DNA from: JANMDR01 sp031409495
Lineage (GTDB): Bacteria > Pseudomonadota > Gammaproteobacteria > Burkholderiales > Usitatibacteraceae
DNA: 16,634 nt
Assembly: GCA_031409495.1 (NCBI GenBank)
Contig: JANNXI010000186.1
Span: forward strand, 1-16,634
Reading direction: 5' to 3'
Shown here: positions 6,507-12,324 of the stretch, in pieces
How the letters are laid out: each line of letters starts with the position of its first letter
Position numbering within the stretch: the first letter of the stretch is position 1
Translations under genes and position numbers: made by a program
The notes under the pieces: model-generated
What the model saw: the letters and a program-made list of their open reading frames with translations, nothing else
Database searches by the model: none
Told to the model about the DNA's origin: nothing

Positions 6507-7334
6507 ATGGGTTATAAAAATTTAGTCGTGTATCTTGATCCAACTGGCGGCAACAACCGCGTATTGCAGGTAACCGGTGATTTGGCTGCACTGTTTCACG
6601 CTAGCGTTTTGGGCATTTCTGCGCGACAACCTGCACAAGTGGTCTACATGGATGGATATGTGCCATCAGACATCTTTGAGCGAGACCACGAAGATATTCG
6701 CAAGGCCATGGCAACCACCGAAGCCGAATTTAGGAGTGCATTGCAACCGCGAATTGCTTCGCTTACATGGCGCTCCTCCACGCTCTTTGGCGAGGTGGCT
6801 GATTATTTAGCGGCGGAATCCCGCACCGCGGATTTAGTAGTAATCGGTGCAGGCTCCAATGATTGGCTTAACGACTATCGGGTGATTAATATTGGTGATC
6901 TCGTTATGCAGGCGGGTCGTCCAGTGCTGGTCGTGCCTAATAGCGTGGATGGGCTAGAGATTGAGTGCGCATTGATTGCCTGGAAAGATTCGCGCGAGGC
7001 ACGCCGCGCCATTGTGGCAGCGCTCCCATTGCTACAGCGTGCAAGCCGTGTTGACATAGTTGAAATTGTCGCCGAGGAAGACACCGCTGCAGCCCATATG
7101 CGCTTGGTAGAAGTAGTGGGCTGGCTTAAGAATCATGGCGTCGAAGCTATGATGCGTGTATCACCAGCAACTGGCGATGATGCACAGGCGCTATTTTCCG
7201 TAGCCCACGAACAAAAGGCCGATTTAATAGTCGCGGGTGCATACGGGCATAGCAGATTCCGTGAATGGGCGCTTGGTGGCGTAACGCGCGAATTATTGCA
7301 ACATTCAAAATGTTGTGTGTTGCTGGTTCACTAA
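6507..7334 (+). CDS. Tandem universal stress protein (two UspA domains)
   Basis: The product has 275 residues with two UspA folds, about 1-145 and 152-275. The C-terminal domain keeps the ATP-binding signature as G-x2-G-x9-GG (GAYG at 244-247, then GGVT at 257-260), preceded by KADLIVAG. In the N-terminal domain the equivalent stretch (VIGAGSNDW to NIGDLVMQAGRPVLVVP) is degenerate, so only the second domain is likely to bind nucleotide. Tandem Usp proteins of this layout resemble UspE and act in the cytoplasm during starvation, oxidative or envelope stress. A TTG and an ATG lie upstream in frame (from 6489), but GGAG followed by AAAATC places the start at the ATG at 6507. The 13-nt leader ending in this ATG is identical to that of the DUF3309 gene. 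Confidence 0.9.
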   Translation: MGYKNLVVYLDPTGGNNRVLQVTGDLAALFHASVLGISARQPAQVVYMDGYVPSDIFERDHEDIRKAMATTEAEFRSALQPRIASLTWRSSTLFGEVADYLAAESRTADLVVIGAGSNDWLNDYRVINIGDLVMQAGRPVLVVPNSVDGLEIECALIAWKDSREARRAIVAALPLLQRASRVDIVEIVAEEDTAAAHMRLVEVVGWLKNHGVEAMMRVSPATGDDAQALFSVAHEQKADLIVAGAYGHSRFREWALGGVTRELLQHSKCCVLLVH

Positions 7335-7680
7335 CTGGCAAAAAATGGCGAAGTTTATGCGCTTCGCGGCCAATGGCTGAAACGGCGCAAAAGCAAAAAC
7401 CGCTGGAGCTAGGCTACAAAACTAGCGGTATTGCCCCGTGGCAAATAAAATAGTGATGACGCTGTTGATACGGAAATAGAAGTACAGATTATTTCCTTTC
7501 AGTGTTAGCCACCGCACCGATCAAACACAGTGGCTTGGCTATGATCGTTTTGTGGTTAACCGCCGTAGCTAGCTAATATGGCTAAGCCTCTCTCCACTGC
7601 ACTCGCCAAAAAGCTACACAACGGGTTTAAACCAAAATTCCCACACCGATATTTCGATCTCAATCTAAAAAGGATTCAAC
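7335..7680. other. 346-bp intergenic region without a recognisable gene
   Basis: Only very short open frames occur here. There are several modest inverted repeats: GCGAAG/CTTCGC at 7348-7367, ACCGCT/AGCGGT at 7399-7429 and AGCCAC/GTGGCT at 7507-7535. A perfect 10-bp palindrome GGTTTAAACC lies at 7624-7633, about 50 bp before the lipoprotein start. The first two could help end the universal stress protein transcript, though no good T-run follows. The stretch presumably also holds the promoter of the lipoprotein gene. No convincing -35/-10 pair was found. Confidence 0.4.
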
Positions 7681-7962
7681 ATGAAACGCTCAATACTATT
7701 TTTAGGCATCCCAACGCTATTACTCGCGGCCCTTGCAGTTTCTGGCTGTGAAAAACCCGTTGTGGTCGCAGTACCTAGCCCTCCCGTCGTTGTGCAGGTT
7801 CCAGTAGCCGTTCCAGGCCCTGCTGGCCCTACCGGCGCAACAGGTAATCAGGGTAACGATGGCTTGAAGGGTGAGCCGGGCAAACCCGGCGCTACCGTCA
7901 TCGTAGTGCCCCCAGAGCCAGTACCAGTGCCTACGCCTGCACCAGCTCCCCCAAAAGGCTAA
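7681..7962 (+). CDS. Small lipoprotein with a collagen-like Gly-X-Y repeat
   Basis: The product has 93 residues. The N-terminus has Lys/Arg, a hydrophobic core and a lipobox VSGC with the lipidated Cys at 23, so the mature protein of about 71 residues should be membrane-anchored. A Val/Pro-rich segment (24-45) leads into nine uninterrupted G-X-Y triplets at 46-72 (GPA GPT GAT GNQ GND GLK GEP GKP GAT). A Pro/Val/Ala-rich tail (73-93) follows. Collagen-like triplets can form trimeric triple helices, although nine triplets are few and hydroxyproline is not made by bacteria, so stability would depend on the charged KGEPGKPG part. The Val/Pro flanks might register the trimer. The ribosome binding site AAGGA lies 6 nt before the ATG. 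The function is unknown; an envelope spacer or surface role is a guess. Confidence 0.85.
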   Translation: MKRSILFLGIPTLLLAALAVSGCEKPVVVAVPSPPVVVQVPVAVPGPAGPTGATGNQGNDGLKGEPGKPGATVIVVPPEPVPVPTPAPAPPKG

Positions 7963-8007
7963 GGCTATTTAACGTGCAATTTCAACCGAAAAATTAAGGA
8001 GAAAATC

Positions 8008-8166
8008 ATGAGTCTTGGAACCATATTGCTGATCGTTTTAGTGTTGGTGCTAATTGGCGCTGTTCCTACTTGGTCGCATAGTAAAAACTGGGGTTACGGG
8101 CCTAGCGGTGGTTTAGGTTTAGTCGTCGTAATTTTGCTGGTGCTGCTATTGATGGGACGGATTTAA
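8008..8166 (+). CDS. DUF3309 family small membrane protein
   Basis: The product has 52 residues. Two hydrophobic helices (LGTILLIVLVLVLIGAV at 3-19 and GGLGLVVVILLVLLLMG at 34-50) flank a polar hairpin TWSHSKNWGYGPSG. The W-x-H-S-x-x-W-G-Y-G-P-S-G hairpin is the signature of DUF3309, a family of tiny inner-membrane proteins of unknown function that is common in proteobacteria and is often found near stress genes. AAGGAG with 6-nt spacing precedes the ATG, so translation should be efficient. It starts 45 bp after the collagen-like lipoprotein gene, so the two are probably co-transcribed. Confidence 0.9.
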   Translation: MSLGTILLIVLVLVLIGAVPTWSHSKNWGYGPSGGLGLVVVILLVLLLMGRI

Positions 8167-8201
8167 GCGCTTAGTTAGGCGTGTGGTCGATATGTCGCAC
8201 T

Positions 8202-8236
8202 GACGACGTGCACAACTAAAATTGGTGTACGTCGTC
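8202..8236. repeat. Strong intergenic hairpin after the DUF3309 gene
   Basis: GACGACGT at 8202-8209 pairs perfectly with ACGTCGTC at 8229-8236, and the stem continues inward as GCAC/GTGT with one G-T pair, giving about 12 bp and an 11-nt loop. It lies 36 nt after the stop. No T-run follows, so it is more likely an mRNA-stabilising or processing structure, or an operator, than a classical terminator. Confidence 0.5.
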
Positions 8237-8273
8237 GTCCAGCAGTTGATCGCCGATCTGCGCTTTGCTTATC

Positions 8274-8302
8274 ATAAATAGGTCGGAGAAGCCCGTATTT
8301 AT
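8274..8302. repeat. ATAAATA/TATTTAT hairpin, a member of a shared hairpin family
   Basis: ATAAATA (8274-8280) and TATTTAT (8296-8302) are perfect 7-bp arms, with a CGG/CCG pair inside. Its segment 8276-8294 matches 9393-9411 in 16 of 19 positions. It may act as a weak terminator between the DUF3309 and DUF2177 genes. Confidence 0.45.
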
Positions 8303-8361
8303 TGCCTTTCCAACCCATCAATGATGTGATTTATTCGACGCCCGCTTAAAGGAAATTTTGC

Positions 8362-8778
8362 ATGAGCAAGTACGTGTTTGCATACTTAGCCGCGGCGCTA
8401 GTAATGGTTGCCTTAGACGTATTGTGGCTTGGCCTAATAGCCAAGCCGTTTTACGCACGCGGTATTGGTCACTTGATGGCCGATAAACCAAACTTTATCG
8501 CCGCAACTTTGTTTTACCTGATGTTTGCGGTTGGCATTGTGTATTTTGCGATTGCGCCAAACCTAAATACGGTGGGTTGGCTAGGTTGGCGGCAGACGTT
8601 GATTGACGCTGCGTTATTCGGTTTTTTTGCCTACGCTACCTATGACTTAACTAATCTAGCAACGTTGCGCGATTGGCCGCTAAGTGTGGCACTGATGGAC
8701 ATGGCTTGGGGCACGCTCGCTAGTTTTGCGGCAGCAGCAGCGGGAAGATTTACGCTTGAGTGGGTTGCAACAATTTGA
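8362..8778 (+). CDS. DUF2177 family integral membrane protein
   Basis: The product has 138 residues with four predicted membrane helices (about 4-27, 45-65, 79-100 and 109-128). It matches DUF2177: ALDVLWLGLIAKPFY near 17-31, and the conserved block FAYATYDLTNLATLRDWP (about 89-106) with MDMAWGT soon after. The family is widespread in bacteria, about this length, and has no established function. The conserved Asp, Trp and Tyr residues within or beside the helices hint at transport or ligand handling, but this is inference. AAGGA precedes the ATG by 8 nt. The upstream gap contains two hairpins that probably separate it from the DUF3309 transcript. The CBS-domain gene follows after 61 bp. Confidence 0.9.
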   Translation: MSKYVFAYLAAALVMVALDVLWLGLIAKPFYARGIGHLMADKPNFIAATLFYLMFAVGIVYFAIAPNLNTVGWLGWRQTLIDAALFGFFAYATYDLTNLATLRDWPLSVALMDMAWGTLASFAAAAAGRFTLEWVATI

Positions 8779-8839
8779 ACCCAACCTCCCATGCCTAAGA
8801 AAAAATAAGTACCCAAAACCCACCACTTAGGAATCCACC

Positions 8840-9292
8840 GTGAACAGTAAATTGGTAAGTACGATAGAAGCCGCAACCCAGGCTAGATTAGCCACTGCAG
8901 GCGTGAATGCGCCACTGGTAGAAGTGGCTAATCAGTTGTCGGTTACGCGCATAAGCCTAGTGGTAATTTGTGCCGAAAACGGCACAATTGCCGGTGTGAT
9001 AACCAAAACCGATATCGTCAAGCAGCTCGGCAAGTATGTTGGGAATGTCAGCAATATGATTGCAGCGGATGTTATGACTCGCGATGTAACTTGCTGCGCA
9101 CCAGATGATTGCCTGCCAGATGTATTGGCCATGATGCGCCAATTTGGTTTTGTTCATCTGCCCGTGGTTGACGATGCTGGCAACCCAGTTGGCGTGGTTA
9201 ATGCGCGGGACGCCTTACGGGCGATGCTCGGTGAGGAAAAGTACGAAGCCGCCTTATTGCGCGATTACGTGATGGGTGTGGGTTATCAGTAA
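8840..9292 (+). CDS. CBS-domain pair protein
   Basis: The product is a cytoplasmic protein of 150 residues made of two CBS domains. The first (about 8-64) ends in AGVITKTDIVKQLG. The second (about 77-131) opens with VMTRDVTCCAPDD and includes HLPVVDDAGNPVGVVNARDAL. The D-A-G-N-P-V-G-V-V-x-x-R-D string is the typical nucleotide-contacting end of a CBS motif. Stand-alone CBS pairs (Bateman modules) sense adenine nucleotides, SAM or ionic state and regulate partners; the partner is unknown here. The start is GTG at 8840 behind TTAGGA with 7-nt spacing, and no better ATG exists. It is the last gene of the plus-strand run and ends at a bidirectional terminator facing the PRC-barrel gene. Confidence 0.88.
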   Translation: MNSKLVSTIEAATQARLATAGVNAPLVEVANQLSVTRISLVVICAENGTIAGVITKTDIVKQLGKYVGNVSNMIAADVMTRDVTCCAPDDCLPDVLAMMRQFGFVHLPVVDDAGNPVGVVNARDALRAMLGEEKYEAALLRDYVMGVGYQ

Positions 9293-9336
9293 TTCCACTA
9301 CTAAACAATTAGTGATGTAGTTAAAAGCCCCTACAA

Positions 9337-9366
9337 GTCGTCGTTTCCATCGACGGGAACGACGAC
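9337..9366 (+). terminator. GTCGTCG hairpin after the CBS gene, possible first terminator
   Basis: GTCGTCGTTTCC at 9337-9348 pairs with GGGAACGACGAC at 9355-9366 (12 bp, one T-G pair) around the hexaloop ATCGAC. GCTTTGCAGTTTTT follows. The T-run starts 10 nt after the stem, so termination here would be imperfect. The hairpin may instead stabilise the message ahead of the main terminator. Confidence 0.5.
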
Positions 9367-9390
9367 GCTTTGCAGTTTTTAATAACAACT

Positions 9391-9439
9391 AAAAATAGGC
9401 TGGAGACGCCCATAATACGGGCATCTTCAGCCTATTTTT
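9391..9439. terminator. Strong bidirectional Rho-independent terminator
   Basis: AAAAATAGGCTG at 9391-9402 pairs perfectly with CAGCCTATTTTT at 9428-9439. AGA/TCT and GCCC/GGGC continue the stem with one wobble and one mismatch, closing on the loop ATAATAC. The outer A/T runs give a U-tract on either strand. It lies exactly between the convergent CBS and PRC-barrel genes and can end both transcripts. Confidence 0.9.
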
Positions 9440-9448
9440 AGCACACTT

Positions 9449-10138
9449 TTACCCTAGAGCACGATCAATACTTAAGCGCAAACGCGCTATGGCCGCGTTG
9501 GTATCGGCTTCAAAGGCTTTCCATTTGCTTTTTCCGGCACGTTTTAATTCAACTAATTTGTCCTCGGCAATTTTTAGGTCGCTACGCAACGTCGCACTTT
9601 GCGCATCAATGGCTACCTTCGCGTCGGCGGCAGCAACTTTGGCTTTATCGTTTAGTGCAGAAAGTTGGGCTTTACCTTTGGCAATATCTTGGTCAGCCTG
9701 GTCTAAGTAGCGGATCAGTTTTTCACCATCGTTAGTGTATTCAAATCGTGGCATGGCTTTTACGGCTTCTTTCGTCGCGCCGGGCAGCACTAATTTGCCG
9801 CCCATGTCTTGTAGCTGTGATGCTGGAATGGCTACATCATTTCTACCGATACCAATAAAGCCACCGGCGCCAATAATTACGTATGAAACTTTTCTGTCTG
9901 GTGAAATAATCAGGTCCATCACTTTGCCTACACGTTCATTGTTTTCGTTATATACGGTTTTGCCTAAAATGCTTTTTTTAGCGCTCCAGCCCATTGCCAC
10001 TACTTCGCGAAGCTCTATCGCTGCGATACCCACGTTGGTGGTTGAACCCGCTAGCTGTGCACTGGCTGAGATTGAAGTGCCGCCAATAATAGCGGTCGTA
10101 CAGACAAACAACATCGCGCTGAATAATTTTTTATGCAT
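9449..10138 (-). CDS. Exported PRC-barrel domain protein with C-terminal coiled coil
   Basis: The product has 229 residues. A signal peptide (1-27, cleavage after SASA) precedes a PRC-barrel at about 53-130: KSILGKTVYNENNERVGKV, DLIISPDRKVSYVIIGAGGF, then GRNDVAIPASQL. The rest (about 142-228) is Ala/Lys/Asp-rich helix with a coiled-coil character, ending RLRLSIDRALG. Periplasmic PRC-barrel proteins of this design are common in proteobacteria and often stress-induced; their ligands are unknown. The start at 10138 is supported by AAGGA with 6-nt spacing. The gene converges on the plus-strand run and is divergent from the hybrid kinase gene, so the 250-bp gap 10139-10388 carries promoters for both. 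Confidence 0.87.
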   Translation of the reverse strand: MHKKLFSAMLFVCTTAIIGGTSISASAQLAGSTTNVGIAAIELREVVAMGWSAKKSILGKTVYNENNERVGKVMDLIISPDRKVSYVIIGAGGFIGIGRNDVAIPASQLQDMGGKLVLPGATKEAVKAMPRFEYTNDGEKLIRYLDQADQDIAKGKAQLSALNDKAKVAAADAKVAIDAQSATLRSDLKIAEDKLVELKRAGKSKWKAFEADTNAAIARLRLSIDRALG

Positions 10139-10388
10139 GATATTTCCTTGTATTTAGATGACAGTTAATGGTGAACTAGGAGGAATGAAAGGCGAAAAGC
10201 GACTAGTGCATCAGCCTGAATACCGTTATATACAAAGGAAGTACTGTGGGTCTGTGCGCTAACGAACAGATACGGCAGCGCGCATCGCTTACTGTGCGTG
10301 TAGAGATTTCGTATTGTTCGTATTGTTATTGGTGCCCGCTAAACATATTTTTAACGAGCAATTTGGTGATGTTTTTAGAAAGCACGTT
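10139..10388. other. Divergent intergenic region between PRC-barrel and hybrid kinase genes
   Basis: No convincing gene lies here. On the minus strand a TATAAC box (in TTTGTATATAACGG, near 10230) could serve the PRC-barrel gene, but no good -35 box accompanies it. The plus strand carries AGGAGGA directly abutting an ATG at 10187 that opens a 25-codon frame; the spacing is too tight for efficient use. The kinase reading frame stays open upstream of its ATG to a TTG at 10314, so the exact right boundary is uncertain. Confidence 0.4.
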
Positions 10389-12200
10389 ATGCAAGAATCT
10401 GGTATCAACCCGCCACCCAGCGTAAAGCCCGCAACGACTGTTGCACCAGCGCATGCCGGTGCCAACCACAGCATTAGCTCTACCGAGGCATTGGGGCGAG
10501 CGGCAATGCTCAAAACCGGCGCGTTGCAAAACGCTATTTTGACGAGCGCTAATTTTTCTATTATTGCCACTGATGAGCGCGGCATTATTCAGCTTTTTAA
10601 TGTTGGCGCGGAGCGTATGTCCGGCTATTCGGCGTTTGAGGTTGTAAATAAAATCAGCCCAAGTGACATTCATGACCCGCAAGAAGTTATGCTGCGTGCT
10701 GAAGCGCTAAGCTTAGAAATGGGTGCGGCCATTAGCCCCGGTTTTGAAGCGCTTGCATACAAAGCGTCGCGCGGCATTGAAGATATTTACGAGCTTACCT
10801 ATGTGCGCAAAGACGGCACGCGATTCCCTGCCGTCGTATCAATCACTGCCTTGCTGGACGACTACGGCAATATTATTGGTTATTTGTTGAGCGGCACTGA
10901 TAATTCCGTAGCCAAGCGAGTTGAGCGCCAATTGCAAAGCGCAATGGAGATCGCAAAAAAAGCAAATCTCGCAAAATCAGAATTTTTATCAAGCATGAGT
11001 CACGAATTACGCACCCCACTTAGCGCTATTTTAGGCTTTGCGCAGCTAATTGAATCGGGGCAGCCCGCACCCACGCCATCGCAAAAGCGCGGGGTCGATC
11101 AAATTTTACAAGCAGGTTGGTACTTGCTCGATTTAATCAATGAAATTCTTGATTTAGCACTGATTGAATCGGGCGAGCTATCTTTGTCGGTCGAGCCGGT
11201 GTTGTTAAACGAATTAGTAGCAGAATGCCACGGCATCGTCGAGCAAAAAGCGCAAAAGCGCAATGTCAGATTGCATTTTCCGCAGCACGCAGAGACTTTC
11301 TTTGTGCAAGCCGATAGAACTAGGCTAAAACAAACGCTAATTAATTTGCTTTCTAATGCCATCGAATACAATAAATCGGGCGGCATAGTAAGAGTCAAAT
11401 ATGCAGTTACTGCGCCTAACCGTATTCGCATCAGTGTTGAAGATACAGGGGTTGGTTTAAGTGCGGCCCAACAGGCGCAGCTGTTCCAGCCATTTAACCG
11501 GTTGGGGCAAGAAGAAACCACGCAAACGGGCACCGGTATTGGCTTGGTGGTGAGTAAGCGCTTGGTTGAGCTAATGGGTGGTTCTATCGGATTAGAAAGC
11601 ACCGAAGGTTTTGGCTGCACTTTTTGGATAGATTTGAATTTAGCCAAAGGTCCCGTTGTAATCGGCGATAACACCACCAGCGAGCACGATCTTAAGCAAT
11701 CGGAGCAGCTATTGCCCAGTGCGGCATTAGCGCTAAGTGCAGCGGCGGTAGTTCCGCTGTTGCCAAAATACACGCTTCTATATGTTGAAGATAACCCCGC
11801 AAATTTAATGCTGGTCGAAGCCATTATTGCCCGCCGTAACGATATTAGACTCATCAGTGCAATCGACGGCACTAGCGGTATTGCGCTCGCGCGGTCGGCG
11901 CAGCCTGACTTAATTTTGATGGATATTAATTTGCCAGGCATCAACGGAATCAGTGCCCTAAAAGCACTAACTTTTGACGCGACTACCGCACACATACTCG
12001 TGATGGCACTTAGCGCCAACGCCATGCCGCGCGATATAGAGCGCGGCTTAGCTGCAGGTTTTTTTCGCTACATCACTAAACCCATTAAGGTAGAAGAGTT
12101 TTTAGCCACCCTCGATGTTGCGCTTAATTTTCTGGCTACCGGCGTGGATCCCATTGCGCTGCCACCACCATTGCCAGCAGGTACCGCGCTGTTCGCTTAA
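10389..12200 (+). CDS. Soluble PAS hybrid histidine kinase with C-terminal receiver domain
   Basis: The product has 603 residues from ATG 10389. It consists of a low-complexity N-terminus (1-40), a PAS domain (about 45-175, FSIIATDERGIIQLFNVGAERMSGY) and a HisKA domain with phospho-acceptor His205 in SSMSHELRTPLSAILGF. The ATPase domain follows, with N-box LINLLSNAIEYN, G1 box VEDTGVGL and G2 box TGTGIGLVVSKRL. The receiver domain (about 468-590) has acidic VEDN, phospho-acceptor Asp512 in LILMDINLPG and Lys564 in YITKPIK. All catalytic residues look intact. There is no membrane segment, so it should sense an internal cue such as redox state or a PAS-bound ligand. No separate output domain is present, so phosphate probably passes to a phosphotransferase or another regulator. 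The frame extends to TTG 10314; the ATG with GAAAG upstream is preferred but not certain. Confidence 0.9.
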   Translation: MQESGINPPPSVKPATTVAPAHAGANHSISSTEALGRAAMLKTGALQNAILTSANFSIIATDERGIIQLFNVGAERMSGYSAFEVVNKISPSDIHDPQEVMLRAEALSLEMGAAISPGFEALAYKASRGIEDIYELTYVRKDGTRFPAVVSITALLDDYGNIIGYLLSGTDNSVAKRVERQLQSAMEIAKKANLAKSEFLSSMSHELRTPLSAILGFAQLIESGQPAPTPSQKRGVDQILQAGWYLLDLINEILDLALIESGELSLSVEPVLLNELVAECHGIVEQKAQKRNVRLHFPQHAETFFVQADRTRLKQTLINLLSNAIEYNKSGGIVRVKYAVTAPNRIRISVEDTGVGLSAAQQAQLFQPFNRLGQEETTQTGTGIGLVVSKRLVELMGGSIGLESTEGFGCTFWIDLNLAKGPVVIGDNTTSEHDLKQSEQLLPSAALALSAAAVVPLLPKYTLLYVEDNPANLMLVEAIIARRNDIRLISAIDGTSGIALARSAQPDLILMDINLPGINGISALKALTFDATTAHILVMALSANAMPRDIERGLAAGFFRYITKPIKVEEFLATLDVALNFLATGVDPIALPPPLPAGTALFA

Positions 12201-12324
12201 GCAGCATATTTTATCGCGCGCTAAATGAGAACACCCGCACAAAATTATAAGCCTATACTGAATCCACTTAAATGCTTGCAGTAACACCACTTAAAGCCAA
12301 GCAAAAAAACTAAAGGGCAACAGT
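12201..12324 (+). promoter_or_regulatory. Candidate RpoS-type -10 box and direct repeat before the CheB-CheR fusion gene
   Basis: CCTATACTGAA at 12252-12262 contains TATACT preceded by C, close to the stationary-phase sigma extended -10 pattern; no -35 box is evident. Just downstream are two copies of CCACTTAAA (12264-12272 and 12287-12295) in a 17-nt unit, 13 of 17 identical and spaced 23 bp, about two helical turns. The repeat could be a regulator site. Neither assignment is proven. Confidence 0.35.

Noticed and set aside
4366..7633. GGTT-AACC type palindromes (GGTTTTAACC near 4368, GGTTAACC near 7553, GGTTTAAACC at 7624)
   Set aside because: Three short AT-centred dyads with differing spacing are expected by chance in this composition. 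Only the last lies in a good promoter position.
8274..8302. The hairpin as the end of a transposon or an attachment site
   Set aside because: There is no target duplication, integrase gene or second matching end nearby. The terminator-like repeat explanation fits better.
10187..10262. 25-codon frame preceded by AGGAGGA, possible leader peptide of the kinase gene
   Set aside because: The ribosome binding site abuts the ATG, leaving about one base of spacing, and the peptide has no attenuator-like codon run.
11099..12025. Long 308-codon minus-strand frame inside the hybrid kinase gene
   Set aside because: It lies opposite the conserved kinase and receiver domains. Its Ser/Ala/Leu-rich composition is typical of an antisense shadow.
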